Source: an uncultured Erysipelotrichaceae bacterium
GTDB taxonomy: Bacteria; Bacillota_I; Bacilli_A; Erysipelotrichales; Erysipelotrichaceae
Direction of reading: 5' to 3'
DNA length: 64,000 bases
Assembly: GCA_947036815.1 (NCBI GenBank)
Contig: CAMQRS010000002.1
Span: 20,516 to 84,515, forward strand
Position numbers and translations under genes: made by a program. The notes beneath the pieces were generated by a model. The model was not told where the DNA came from. It searched no databases and saw nothing but the letters and a program-made list of their open reading frames with translations. This document shows, piece after piece, positions 45,389-54,812 of the stretch (positions are counted from its first letter, which is position 1; each line of letters begins with the position of its first letter).

Positions 45389-45783
45389 ATGTTCTTACCT
45401 TTACTTTAATAGAATACCAAAAATTCGTTTAAACTTAAACTAAAACAAGTAATAAATAAGAAAAAAATATGACCTATCGTCAAATAATAACTAAAAATCG
45501 ATAGATATTCGTTCTATTTTCTCATTTCGCATATTGATGCCCTAAATTTACTCTAGAATAATTCACTGATGCAGATATCGATTCTATTATTATTTCCCAT
45601 ACTTCAACGTCGTTTCCCTTTAAATTCCAAGTCCTATTTACCCACAATAAAACTCTACCAATAGCATACCTTCTCATTACTATCGGTAGAGTTTTTTCAT
45701 AATTTCGTAAGCTTAAACACATCACAAGGAGTACCTACTGTTTAGGTATCTTTACCATACGTTATTTCTTGGTAGTATCATTT
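45389..45783. other. Long intergenic gap with several hairpins, no convincing gene
   Basis: 395 bases between the dehydrogenase and the ArAE-like gene. On the minus strand it holds TACCTA-AACAG-TAGGTA (near 45731-45747), then a 12-bp stem CTCTACCGATAG / CTATTGGTAGAG (about 45650-45693, one G-U pair) followed by TTTTATTG, then CTATCG / CGATAG (about 45474-45504) before a T-run. CGATAG occurs in both of the last two hairpins, so they could exchange partners. A 67-codon open frame (45522-45725) has no ribosome site and codon use unlike its neighbours. This may be a terminator region, a decayed gene or a structured RNA. Confidence 0.45.
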
Positions 45784-46896
45784 TTATTTTTCACTAAAAT
45801 CAAATGAATATCCTAGTTTTAATTCCTCATTCACCTGTAACACTTCTAATTGAACTTCTCTAGAAAGTGGTACACCCAACTCTTTTCTTTGCATATATAC
45901 ATCGTATTCTTTTTCTCCTGCGGTATAAATACGATCTTGGTTTCTTGCTTTTTTAGATGATCTAAGCGTTCTACATATATCGCCCGCTCTTTCTCTTAGC
46001 ACTTGTTCTCCCATGAAAAATTCAGGATTAATCACGATAAAGAAGTGACCTAAATGATATGGTCTTTTATTTCCTTCTTCATCTTTATCTTTTAAATCTC
46101 TTAAGGCCAAACCATTCGCTAACGCACTAGATAGTATCTCAACTACAGTTGCATATCCATATCCTTTATATCCTGCCGTTTCATCACTTGATCCACCCAG
46201 TGGGGCAAGGGCTGCTTTCCCCTCAACTAGATATTTCAATATCATATTAGAATCACTCAGTGGTTCCCCATCGTGCGTAACTATCGCACTACTTGGCGTA
46301 TCCTTATTTATTCTTGCATAATACTCTATTTTCCCTCTTTGATAAATAGATGTTGCACAATCTAAACAGAAATCAAAATCTTCATCCGTAGGAATTGTAA
46401 ACGTTAAAGGATTCGTTCCCAGCATGTTTTCAACTCCAAATGTAGGTGCAATACTGCCTCTTGCATTGGTCCCACTTATTCCTATCATTCCTTCTTTTGC
46501 AGCCATATCTGTATAATATCCTGCAATTCCATAATGAGATGAATTGGTAATAACACCCATTGCCATTCCATATATCTTAGCTTTTTCAATTAAACTACGT
46601 GTCATATGATAAGAAGCAACCATTCCCATCCCATCATTAGCATCCATCACTTGTGTTGTATAAGTATCTTTAATTATATCCATAGTCGTAATTGGATTTA
46701 AAATACCTGCCTTTATTCTATCTAAATAAATTGGTTTAAATCGATTACACCCATGACTCTCAATTCCTTTAGAATCACTAGCTAATAATACTTTCGCACA
46801 TATACTCGCATCTTCTTTAGGTATTCCATACCCCATAAAAGCATCCACTAAAAAATCATTCATTTTCTCCCATGTTACATAAGGTCTAGTTTCCAT
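45784..46896 (-). CDS. Malate/L-lactate dehydrogenase family oxidoreductase (Ldh_2)
   Basis: NAD(P)-dependent oxidoreductase of the malate/L-lactate/ureidoglycolate dehydrogenase family, distinct from classical LDH/MDH. 370 residues with ASDSKGIESHGCNRF (family substrate-binding His), NDGMGMVASYHMTR, TNSSHYGIAGYYTDMA, MLGTNPLTFTIPT, and GYKGYGYATVVEILSSALAN. Substrate cannot be told from sequence; malate, lactate, sulfolactate and ureidoglycolate enzymes share these motifs. It is flanked by unrelated genes, so context gives no pathway. Confidence 0.9.
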   Translation of the reverse strand: METRPYVTWEKMNDFLVDAFMGYGIPKEDASICAKVLLASDSKGIESHGCNRFKPIYLDRIKAGILNPITTMDIIKDTYTTQVMDANDGMGMVASYHMTRSLIEKAKIYGMAMGVITNSSHYGIAGYYTDMAAKEGMIGISGTNARGSIAPTFGVENMLGTNPLTFTIPTDEDFDFCLDCATSIYQRGKIEYYARINKDTPSSAIVTHDGEPLSDSNMILKYLVEGKAALAPLGGSSDETAGYKGYGYATVVEILSSALANGLALRDLKDKDEEGNKRPYHLGHFFIVINPEFFMGEQVLRERAGDICRTLRSSKKARNQDRIYTAGEKEYDVYMQRKELGVPLSREVQLEVLQVNEELKLGYSFDFSEK

Positions 46897-46947
46897 AATT
46901 TGATTCTCCGTTCTGTTACGTATATTATATCATTTTTTTCTTATAAC

Positions 46948-46975
46948 GAAAAAAAGAGTTGAAATTATTCAACCC
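46948..46975 (-). terminator. Terminator after the YdjH-like gene
   Basis: Minus strand: GGGTTGAA pairs with TTCAACTC (one G-U) over a TAAT loop, followed by TTTTTTT. Confidence 0.85.
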
Positions 46976-46983
46976 TTTCCTTA

Positions 46984-47760
46984 TTAAAATTTTCCGCTTC
47001 TTCCACCAGAGCTAAATCCGCCTCCGCCTCCTGAAGAGTTATTTCTTTGTATTCTTACACTTGTCGTATGACTATATAAGAATTTATCACTTTTTTCAAT
47101 TAATTCAAATGAATTTTCATCCACGTAATTTTGTGCTCTCGCTTGTTTTTCTATGTTATCCATCTTTTTAATTAATGACATCAAATAAATAGAAGCAATC
47201 ACAATAGCTGCAACAACTACGATACCTATTCCTATCGCATAGTATGTCCAATCACGATAGCTATGATCATAACTATATGGCACACCTTCTGTAGCCTCTT
47301 TACTATAGTCTTCAATCATAGTTACAAACCTAGTGAATCCTTCATCATAATATCCTTCTGAAAAGAAAGATAAGATGTTATTTTCAAATTGGTCTATTGC
47401 ATAATCGTTATATGCTTCATCCCCAAATCCTACTGTATTAATATTCCAATCCTTATTTTCTAAGCTTAATAAAAGAATTAAACCATCATCATTTGTTCCC
47501 ATCCCTAAATCATGCTCTTCATAATAGTTACTTGTATACGTCATAGGATCATATCCATCAATACTATATTGAGTTAAAATAACAACGTCTAATTCGTATA
47601 ATTCTGCAACTTCATTTAAACGTACTTCTAACTCCTGTTCAACACTTTCACTAATTAGGTTATCGTTATCGACAACTCTGTCTGTATCTTCTTGGGCATA
47701 TACATTCATCGTAGGAGATAAAAGTAATAACGCAAATAACAGTCCTGTTAATTTTTTCAT
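46984..47760 (-). CDS. TPM-domain membrane protein (YdjH-like)
   Basis: 258 residues: cleavable signal peptide (KKLTGLLFALLLLSPTMNVYA), an extracytoplasmic TPM domain (residues about 25-155; VVDNDNLISESVEQELEVRL and NDDGLILLLSLENKDW), one transmembrane helix (about 172-195), and a cytoplasmic tail ending in a Gly/Ser-rich run (SSGGGGGFSSGGRSGKF). In B. subtilis the TPM protein YdjH is encoded with zinc-ribbon YdjG and SPFH-type YdjI next to pspA; the three genes here keep the same set. Enzyme activity of the TPM domain is not established here. Confidence 0.83.
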   Translation of the reverse strand: MKKLTGLLFALLLLSPTMNVYAQEDTDRVVDNDNLISESVEQELEVRLNEVAELYELDVVILTQYSIDGYDPMTYTSNYYEEHDLGMGTNDDGLILLLSLENKDWNINTVGFGDEAYNDYAIDQFENNILSFFSEGYYDEGFTRFVTMIEDYSKEATEGVPYSYDHSYRDWTYYAIGIGIVVVAAIVIASIYLMSLIKKMDNIEKQARAQNYVDENSFELIEKSDKFLYSHTTSVRIQRNNSSGGGGGFSSGGRSGKF

Positions 47761-47772
47761 TTACTTTCTCCC

Positions 47773-48888
47773 TTACGCGAACATCGCAATTGCCGCAAAT
47801 ATTGTGCCACCTACGATGGCACTCGCTCCAAATACCATCAAAAAATACATTGCTGATTTCTTTTTATCAATAGGTAAATCTCCTACAAATTTACCTGTTT
47901 GTCCATTCATTGCAAACGTATATAGTGTTCCATTATATTTCGTATTTAATATCCATACTGGTAATAATGCGTATTGTATATCACCGTTTTCATTCACCAA
48001 GTTTTTGTGTGTAATATGTTTTGTTTCATATCCTTGAATGGTAGAATCATACATACTGATTAAACTATTCCCCATTCTCTCACTTACTCGTCCTACTAAC
48101 TCATCTGATTTTATATCGTAGTTTTGTGCTAAATAACCTGCTAAATAAGCAGTATTGAAGTCTACTCCCAAGCTATAGTCAAAGGGTTCTATCGATTCCA
48201 TTAGTGTATCATCCATTTTCGATGATCCATCAGCTGGTACATTATTAAAGTCTACTTTTCCATTACGTTTCAATAAGTAATGGTTTGTTTTTGTATATCG
48301 ATAACTTCCTGTACTCCACATTCTTGTTTTCGTTGCTTTGTATGCGACTTCCCCTTTGGCACTACAATCAAATAGCCAAAACGGTACATAAATACCTGTT
48401 ACTTCTTCAATATGATTTCTATCTTTAAATAAATCAGGCAATAATTTCTTATCTGCTAAAAATTCAGATAGTCCAGCAATCGCCTCTTCTTTTGTCACTT
48501 TGAATGGCAATACCATATCTGGACGGTATTCATTTTCCAATTGTGCCGGCATGACTACTGGATTGTCGCAATAAGGACATTTAGTCGCTACTGTCACCGC
48601 ATCCGTTATCACACTACCCGCACAAGATTGGCATACATATTTTCTTACTTCTTCTTGCTCAGTTTCATCCCATTGATTACTTCCATTCGCTTCTTCATAT
48701 GTTTTCCATTCTAAATCTGCTTGTTCACCTTCTGTAATATGGGCAAACTCTTCCAATGTTGCTACATCTAATTCGCAACCACAATATTCACATTGCATAT
48801 TTTGTGTAGAAGCACTAAATTGAATTGACGCATTACAATTAGGACATTTAAATTGTTGAATCGTATCCTTATTTTCTGTCGAATTCAT
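47773..48888 (-). CDS. Zinc-ribbon membrane protein (YdjG-like)
   Basis: 371 residues. Two N-terminal zinc ribbons: CPNCNASIQFSASTQNMQC then CEYCG, and CQSCAGSVITDAVTVATKC then PYCD. The middle part is a soluble domain with GIYVPFWLFDCSAKGEVAY and YALLPVWILNTKYNGTLY-type motifs, and the C-terminus has a transmembrane helix (about 345-368). Overlaps the SPFH gene upstream by 20 bases, so translation is coupled. Likely a membrane-anchored adaptor in the same complex as its neighbours (inference from the Bacillus ydjGHI arrangement). Confidence 0.8.
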   Translation of the reverse strand: MNSTENKDTIQQFKCPNCNASIQFSASTQNMQCEYCGCELDVATLEEFAHITEGEQADLEWKTYEEANGSNQWDETEQEEVRKYVCQSCAGSVITDAVTVATKCPYCDNPVVMPAQLENEYRPDMVLPFKVTKEEAIAGLSEFLADKKLLPDLFKDRNHIEEVTGIYVPFWLFDCSAKGEVAYKATKTRMWSTGSYRYTKTNHYLLKRNGKVDFNNVPADGSSKMDDTLMESIEPFDYSLGVDFNTAYLAGYLAQNYDIKSDELVGRVSERMGNSLISMYDSTIQGYETKHITHKNLVNENGDIQYALLPVWILNTKYNGTLYTFAMNGQTGKFVGDLPIDKKKSAMYFLMVFGASAIVGGTIFAAIAMFA

Positions 48889-50197
48889 TAATTATATCTC
48901 CACATTCTGGACAAAATTTTGGTGTTTTAGTAGGATCACTTGGCGTAAATCCACATTTATCACATACTATTTTAAACGTTTGATTTTGTTTTCCGCATTC
49001 CGAGCAAAATTTACCTGAATTCAGCGTTCCACACGCACACTCCCAACTTGATAATTCAACGGGTTGCGGTTTACCACATTGCGCGCAAAACTTACCAGTG
49101 TTTACTCCACCACATTCGCAGTTCCATCCTGTTGCTTGAGTAGGTGCAGACACTACACTACCCATCGGATTCACTAGAGGTGCTCCTTGTTGTTGCTGTT
49201 GATATAACTGATTAGCATTGACTCCACCACTTTGTTGAGCCAGATTCATTCCCGCAAAAGCCATAAATGCTCCTGTACCTTCATTACCAGCAGCAAGTTT
49301 CATCGCTTCTGCTTGTGCTGCCGTTAGTGTTGCCGCTGCCATTCCACTATTACGTAACACCGCTGTTTTTTGCAATTCTTTAATCATATCTTCATCTTCT
49401 TTAGAAGCAACTACTGAGTTCACTCCAAAAGAAACTATTTTTAATCCACGTAATTGTTGCCATTTTTGAGATAGCACACTATTTAATTGTTCTGCGATTT
49501 GTGTTGTATGTCCAGGTAACGCTGAATAGCGAATCCCCAATGACGATATATTCGCAAAAGCTGGTTGTAACGCTGTCAATAACTCTGTTTTTAACATTCC
49601 ATCAATTTCATCACGTAAATATCTAGTTTTCGTATTTCCACAAACATTCGTATAAAATAGTAATGGATCAATAATTTGATATGAATATTCTCCATGACAA
49701 CGCACAGAAATATCGATGTCTAAACCAATATTATGGTCTACCACTCTAAATGGCACTGGATTTGCAGTTCCATATTTATTTCCAACTATTTCTTTCACAT
49801 TAATGTAGTAAATTCTTTGGTCGGTCGCTGTATTATCCCCAAACGTAAATCTCTTACCTATCGTGCTAAACGTATTTTTGATAGAATCTCCTAGTTTTCC
49901 AGTAAATAAACTAGGCGCAATTTTATTGTCATACGTGAATTCTCCAGGAGTCGCACACACTTCTACCACTTTCCCTTGTTCCACAATCAGCATACATTGT
50001 CCATCAGCAACAATAATTTTTGATCCGTCACTAATCACATTTTCATGACCTTTTGTATTTGAAGAATCTTTCTCGTTTTGTTTAATTCCTTTTGTTAGTA
50101 ATACATTTGATTCTAATGCATCACATACGAATGCCTCTTTCCATTCATCTGCGAATACTCCCTTAACTGAATTGATACCTGCTGAAATTAATCCCAT
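48869..50197 (-). CDS. SPFH-domain protein with C-terminal zinc ribbons (YdjI-like)
   Basis: 442 residues of the 'virion core protein'/YdjI SPFH family, which in B. subtilis recruits PspA to the membrane. SPFH region to about residue 290: FVCDALESNVLLTKGIKQNE, DGQCMLIVEQGKVVEV, NPVPFRVVDHNIGLDIDISV. Then an Ala/Gln-rich linker and at least three zinc ribbons (WNCECGGVNTGKFCAQCGK; WECACGTLNSGKFCSECGK; CDKCGFTPSD plus CPECGD). A TATAAT box lies about 45 bases upstream. No pspA homologue is in this window. Confidence 0.85.
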   Translation of the reverse strand: MGLISAGINSVKGVFADEWKEAFVCDALESNVLLTKGIKQNEKDSSNTKGHENVISDGSKIIVADGQCMLIVEQGKVVEVCATPGEFTYDNKIAPSLFTGKLGDSIKNTFSTIGKRFTFGDNTATDQRIYYINVKEIVGNKYGTANPVPFRVVDHNIGLDIDISVRCHGEYSYQIIDPLLFYTNVCGNTKTRYLRDEIDGMLKTELLTALQPAFANISSLGIRYSALPGHTTQIAEQLNSVLSQKWQQLRGLKIVSFGVNSVVASKEDEDMIKELQKTAVLRNSGMAAATLTAAQAEAMKLAAGNEGTGAFMAFAGMNLAQQSGGVNANQLYQQQQQGAPLVNPMGSVVSAPTQATGWNCECGGVNTGKFCAQCGKPQPVELSSWECACGTLNSGKFCSECGKQNQTFKIVCDKCGFTPSDPTKTPKFCPECGDIINEFDRK

Positions 50198-50361
50198 TGT
50201 AATTTCTCCTTTTATATTTCATTATTACTTTCATTATACTATTTTTCACTTATATTTAAAAGAAAATGAAAACCAAATATTTTGTGTTATCTTATGTTAT
50301 TTTTTTTCCCACTATTTCTCGACTATGATACGATTGCCTTACCTCCTACATCCTCTATAAT

Positions 50362-50391
50362 AAATAAACAACGCTTTCGCGTTGTTTATTT
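50362..50391 (-). terminator. Terminator after the cinA N-part gene
   Basis: 13-bp perfect stem AAATAAACAACGC / GCGTTGTTTATTT with a GAAA tetraloop on the minus strand; the stem overlaps the stop codon. Confidence 0.8.
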
Positions 50392-51468
50392 AAAATTCGA
50401 ATATCCTTCTTTGTTTTGTAGAAATAAATATACACTCATACACAACTTAGCAATAATTTTACTCATCGATAAGTTAGCATCTTTTAACAGTGATATCGTT
50501 GAAATATCTTCTCTTATTTCATTGTGGATACACATTGTCACTACATCCCCTATCTCATAGTGAGCAATTGATAATGTAATACACAGTGAGGCATTTTCAT
50601 CATAGTTCGCACCTAATTTAAAGTTTGTTGGCAATCTAAATTCACCTAAATATTCCATTCGATATGCTGGCATTATCTGATACACACTTTTTCTTATATC
50701 CTTTGTATCCAAGATAAAGTCTTTAATTAGTGGGTAAATCTCATCTTGTACAGACTTTATCTTTTCATAAAATTCCTGTTCACTGTATGCTTTACAAGCA
50801 AAACGTATTCTTACATTTTCTTCACTCGCATACAATGCGATACTCACTTGGGTTTGCATTTCAATGATATCATGTAGCGTATCTTCCAATCTACTTTCGC
50901 CAATGCCCATCGTTACATAGTCATATGAATACAGTGTCTCTTTTGCATACTTTTGTAAGTACGGAGTTAAACTATGTTCAATAACGTAATCCAACTCCTT
51001 CGGAGGTCCTGGAAGATTAATAATCATTTTATTATCATTTTGCATCACACATGCGTTAGCTGTACCAACTTCATTTTCTAATATATGACAACCTATAGGG
51101 AAATTAGCTTGTTTATAGTTTGCTTTAGAAATAGTTTTATGACCACTTAGAAAGCCACATTTTGCTTCCACTTTTAGTACTTCCTCTGTATTTGCTGTCA
51201 TTGCCAATTGCAGGTATTCTGCGGATAGTTCTTTCGAAAGATCATCTTGTGTAGGACCTAATCCTCCCGTTGTAATGACACAGTCTGCACCACGCTTAAA
51301 TGCGATATCAAAACATGACAACAATCGTTTAGGATTATCCCCAACAATACTTTGATGATACACATCGATCCCTAATTGCTTACACATTTTTAGTATAGCA
51401 CTCGCGTTGGTATTCACTATTTCCCCTAACAATAATTCTGTTCCTACATTTATAATTTCTACAATCAT
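50386..51468 (-). CDS. CinA N-terminal (MoaB/MogA-like) protein with degenerate C-terminus
   Basis: 360 residues. Residues 1 to about 170 are the CinA N-domain (COG1058): IINVGTELLLGEIVNTNAS, VITTGGLGPTQDDLSKE and INLPGPPKELDYVIE, giving ADP-ribose pyrophosphatase activity in characterised relatives. A KH-like segment follows (MGIGESRLEDTLHDIIEM to about 245). The last 110 residues sit where the NMN amidohydrolase domain should be but lack the ESCTGG active-site motif and look degenerate. The intact C-domain is encoded separately at 41402-41854. RBS GGAGGGAG is strong. Confidence 0.85.
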   Translation of the reverse strand: MIVEIINVGTELLLGEIVNTNASAILKMCKQLGIDVYHQSIVGDNPKRLLSCFDIAFKRGADCVITTGGLGPTQDDLSKELSAEYLQLAMTANTEEVLKVEAKCGFLSGHKTISKANYKQANFPIGCHILENEVGTANACVMQNDNKMIINLPGPPKELDYVIEHSLTPYLQKYAKETLYSYDYVTMGIGESRLEDTLHDIIEMQTQVSIALYASEENVRIRFACKAYSEQEFYEKIKSVQDEIYPLIKDFILDTKDIRKSVYQIMPAYRMEYLGEFRLPTNFKLGANYDENASLCITLSIAHYEIGDVVTMCIHNEIREDISTISLLKDANLSMSKIIAKLCMSVYLFLQNKEGYSNFK

Positions 51469-51489
51469 AGTGTGCTCCCTCCATATGAC

Positions 51490-51516
51490 ATAAAACGACT
51501 GATAACATCAGTCGTT
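51490..51516 (-). terminator. Terminator after the M18 aminopeptidase gene
   Basis: 10-bp stem AACGACTGAT / ATCAGTCGTT, loop GTT, followed by TTTTATG on the minus strand. Confidence 0.75.
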
Positions 51517-51525
51517 CATTAGTTA

Positions 51526-52905
51526 TTATGCTTTTTCTAAGAATACTTTATATGCTAAATAAGCTTCATATAAATCCACTTTAGAAATCACTTCCCATGG
51601 TGCATGCATATTTAATACAGCAACACCTGCATCAATAACATTCATTCCATAGTTTCCTAAGATGTAGGCAATAGTACCTCCACCACCTTGGTCTACTTTT
51701 CCTAATTCTGCTGTTTGATAGTTAATGTTTGCTTCATCCATAATTTTTCTAAGTTCTGCAATGTATTCAGGGTTTGCATCATTACATCCACCTTTTCCAC
51801 GACTTCCTGTATATTTATTGAAACAAATTCCTTGTCCTAAGAATGCTGAGTTTTTTCTTTCGTTTACTCCTGCATATAATGGATCAAATCCGGCACTTAC
51901 ATCACTTGATAACATTTTAGAATTTGCTAGTGCACGTCTAATAGTTAAGTGTGAGTCATTTCCCATCAAAGAAAGCATTTCAGCAACTACATTTTCAAAC
52001 CACATTGATTGTGCTCCTGTAGCTCCAATACTACCTACTTCTTCTTTATCTACTAAGATAGCACAACTTGTATATTCATTTGCACCACTATTTAAACAAG
52101 CTAATAATGAAGCATATGCACATACTCTATCATCATGTCCATAACCCATAACCATACTTCTATCTAACCCGTAATCTCTAGCTTTTCCACTAGGAACTAC
52201 TTCTATTTCAGCAGATACGAAATCTTCTTCTTCAAAGTCGTATTTTTCTTTCAACATTTTTAATATATTTGCTTTCACTGCATTTTTTTCTTCACCTTTT
52301 AAAGGAATACTTCCCATTGTTACATCAAGGTCTTCCCCTTCAATAATTTTTGCTCCCGGTTTTTGCATTTGATCCGCTGATAAATGAATTAATAAATCAC
52401 TAATTCCTACTACTGGATCACTATCATCTTCACCAATTACTATATCGACACGAGTACCATCTTTTTTAAACACCACTCCATGTAATGATAAAGGTAATGT
52501 TACCCATTGGTATTTTTTAACTCCCCCATAGTAGTGAGTATCTACTAATGCAAATCCTTCACTTTCATATAGTGGATTTTGTTTAAGATCAAGACGTGGA
52601 GAATCAATATGAGCTCCTAAGATACGTAATCCTTTTTCAATTGATTGTTTCCCAATCACAAAAGTTACCACGTTTTTATCCATATTTGTTGCGTATACTT
52701 TATCTCCTACTTTTAATGTTTCTTTATTTTTAATTTTTGTATCTAAGTTTACGTATCCATTCGCTTCCGCTAAGGCTACACTTTCTTTCACACACGCTCT
52801 TTCTGTTTTTCCTTTAGTGATATATTCTTTATATCCTTCACTAAATTCCATTACTGTTTTCAGTTGATTTTCATCATATTTTTCCCAAGCTACTTTTTTG
52901 TACAT
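51526..52905 (-). CDS. M18-family aminopeptidase
   Basis: Zinc aminopeptidase removing N-terminal residues from peptides. The start at 52905 (MYKKVAWEKYDENQLK) is chosen because AAGGAG precedes it; an in-frame upstream start at 52947 would run into the pepP-like gene. 459 residues: LGAHIDSPRLDLKQNP (first zinc ligand His with Asp), VDTHYYGG, DDRVCAYASLLACL, VDKEEVGSIGATGAQS (catalytic Glu), HAPWEVISKVDLYEAY (C-terminal ligand). Follows the M24 peptidase gene by 11 bases, forming a peptide-degradation pair. Confidence 0.93.
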   Translation of the reverse strand: MYKKVAWEKYDENQLKTVMEFSEGYKEYITKGKTERACVKESVALAEANGYVNLDTKIKNKETLKVGDKVYATNMDKNVVTFVIGKQSIEKGLRILGAHIDSPRLDLKQNPLYESEGFALVDTHYYGGVKKYQWVTLPLSLHGVVFKKDGTRVDIVIGEDDSDPVVGISDLLIHLSADQMQKPGAKIIEGEDLDVTMGSIPLKGEEKNAVKANILKMLKEKYDFEEEDFVSAEIEVVPSGKARDYGLDRSMVMGYGHDDRVCAYASLLACLNSGANEYTSCAILVDKEEVGSIGATGAQSMWFENVVAEMLSLMGNDSHLTIRRALANSKMLSSDVSAGFDPLYAGVNERKNSAFLGQGICFNKYTGSRGKGGCNDANPEYIAELRKIMDEANINYQTAELGKVDQGGGGTIAYILGNYGMNVIDAGVAVLNMHAPWEVISKVDLYEAYLAYKVFLEKA

Positions 52906-52916
52906 TTTATTTCTCC

Positions 52917-54707
52917 TTATATGGCTCTTGTATATTGTGCAAGCCATTCTTTTTCTACTACATCTAAACTAGGACTAATCTTATCATATACTTCCTTGTG
53001 ATAGCAATTCAACCAATCAATTGTTGCTTTATCTAAGTAATCTACATCAATTAAATCTAAATCAATAGGTGCAAACGTAATTGTTTCAAACTTTAAGAAC
53101 GTTCCATCAGAGTTATTTGTATCATTAACTACTACCAATTCATTTTCAATTCGAATTCCATGTGAATCTTGAATATATACACCTGGTTCATTAGTAACAT
53201 TCATTCCTAACATTAACGGTGTATCTTCTTTTCTTCCTAATGCTTTTTGCCAACGTATTCCTTGAGGTCCTTCATGTACATTAAGTAAATGACCTACTCC
53301 ATGACCCGTTCCACATTTATAGTCAATTCCATGTTCCCATAAAGGTTGTCTTGCTAAAATATCTAAGTTGATACCACTTATTCCAGTCAAGAATTTTGCT
53401 TTCGATAATTGAATCATTCCTTTTAACACAAGTGTGAAATGTTTTTTCCACTCTTTGTCTACTGGTCCTAATCCAAATGTTCGTGTAATATCCGTTGTTC
53501 CTTCTAAGTATTGACCACCACTGTCTACCAACAACATTCCTTCTGGTTTTAATACGGCATAGTTTTCTTCACTCGCACTGTAATGCATCATCGCTGCATT
53601 TGCATTGTATCCAGCTATGGTTGAGAATGATACACCTAAATAGTTTTCTTGTTGTGCTCTAAGACTTGTTAAGTACGCATCTACACTTAATTCATCCATT
53701 TCTATGTTTCCAATATTCGTTTTTAACCAATACATAAACTTAGTAACTGCAACACCATCTTTAATGTGAGCTATTTTAGTGTTTTGTATTTCTACTTCAT
53801 TTTTAATTGCTTTCATTAACGTAGTCGGATTTGCTGTATCATAGATACGAGTATGCTTCGGTATGTTATTCACGATACTATAGTTACAACGTGCTCTATC
53901 TACTAGTACACAGTCGTTCTCACTAAAGTGTTTCATATCTTCATATATTTCAAAGTAATTTTTAACGATTACTTTATTTTCATCTAGATATTGTTTTACT
54001 TGTTCATCTATTTTTTTATCATCAATATATAGGATGAACGTATCTTCACTAACTAATACATTCGATAAGAATACTGGATTCGATTGTACATCATTTCCAC
54101 GTAAATTCATTACGTACGCAATATCATCAAGCGATGTTAACACATGGTGTGTTGCATTTACTTTTTTCATCGCACTTCTTACTTCACTTACTTTACTAGC
54201 CATATTTTTTCCATTATATTTAGTATCATATACCCATACTTTTTCAGTTGGTAAACTAGTTCTTTCATTCCATACTTCATCTAATAAGTCTAATTCATAT
54301 TGAATACTTACTTGTTTTTTTATCACTGCATTTTGAAAACTTTCACCAAGTACACTAGAAATAACTCTTCCATCAAAACCTAAACATTCATTTTCTTTAA
54401 TTTCTTGTTTAATGAATGCAGTTGGAGTTAAATAGTTAGGATCTCCTTGACGATAGAAATCAACACAAGTTCCCTTTACTTGATTTTCTCCTTGTATGTA
54501 GTATCTTCCATCACTCCATACAATCGCTTTATCTTTCGTAATTACCATTACTCCGGCAGAACCAGTAAATCCTGATAAGTACGCTCTTCCTCTAAAATAC
54601 TCATTTACATATTCACTATCGTGAAAATCACTAGTAGGTACATAATACACATCAATGTGATGCGATTGCATGACACTACGTAACTTTTCAATTCTTTCGT
54701 TAATCAT
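52917..54707 (-). CDS. Aminopeptidase P-family protein (M24B, Xaa-Pro aminopeptidase type)
   Basis: Releases N-terminal residues preceding proline. 596 residues: two creatinase N-domains (residues 1 to about 300; PTSDFHDSEYVNEYFRGRAY and VWSDGRYYIQGENQV) and a C-terminal pita-bread catalytic domain with metal ligands in LLVDSGGQYLEGTTDITRT (two Asp), GTGHGVGHLLNVHEGPQG (His), NEPGVYIQ (Glu) and GIRIENELVV (Glu). The three-domain, 590-residue layout is the eukaryote-like long form common in Firmicutes and Bacteroidetes. RBS GAAGGG. Confidence 0.93.
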   Translation of the reverse strand: MINERIEKLRSVMQSHHIDVYYVPTSDFHDSEYVNEYFRGRAYLSGFTGSAGVMVITKDKAIVWSDGRYYIQGENQVKGTCVDFYRQGDPNYLTPTAFIKQEIKENECLGFDGRVISSVLGESFQNAVIKKQVSIQYELDLLDEVWNERTSLPTEKVWVYDTKYNGKNMASKVSEVRSAMKKVNATHHVLTSLDDIAYVMNLRGNDVQSNPVFLSNVLVSEDTFILYIDDKKIDEQVKQYLDENKVIVKNYFEIYEDMKHFSENDCVLVDRARCNYSIVNNIPKHTRIYDTANPTTLMKAIKNEVEIQNTKIAHIKDGVAVTKFMYWLKTNIGNIEMDELSVDAYLTSLRAQQENYLGVSFSTIAGYNANAAMMHYSASEENYAVLKPEGMLLVDSGGQYLEGTTDITRTFGLGPVDKEWKKHFTLVLKGMIQLSKAKFLTGISGINLDILARQPLWEHGIDYKCGTGHGVGHLLNVHEGPQGIRWQKALGRKEDTPLMLGMNVTNEPGVYIQDSHGIRIENELVVVNDTNNSDGTFLKFETITFAPIDLDLIDVDYLDKATIDWLNCYHKEVYDKISPSLDVVEKEWLAQYTRAI

Positions 54708-54762
54708 TTGTTAGCCCTTCTTTCATTACACTCTATTGTATTACAAATCTCGCCTTATGAAA

Positions 54763-54812
54763 ATGAATTTACACTAAAAATTACACTTTTTTTCATTTCT
54801 TTGTAAATTCAT
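54763..54812. repeat. Inverted repeat in the divergent pepP-nudix gap
   Basis: ATGAATTTACA (54763-54773) and TGTAAATTCAT (54802-54812) are perfect reverse complements separated by 28 bases. They sit between divergent promoters, so a regulator site or cruciform is possible; no T-run follows, which argues against a terminator. Confidence 0.5.

Noticed and set aside
45522..45725. 67-codon minus-strand open frame in the long gap
   Set aside because: No ribosome site, rare codons unlike neighbouring genes, and it spans a strong hairpin. Kept only as part of the gap entry.
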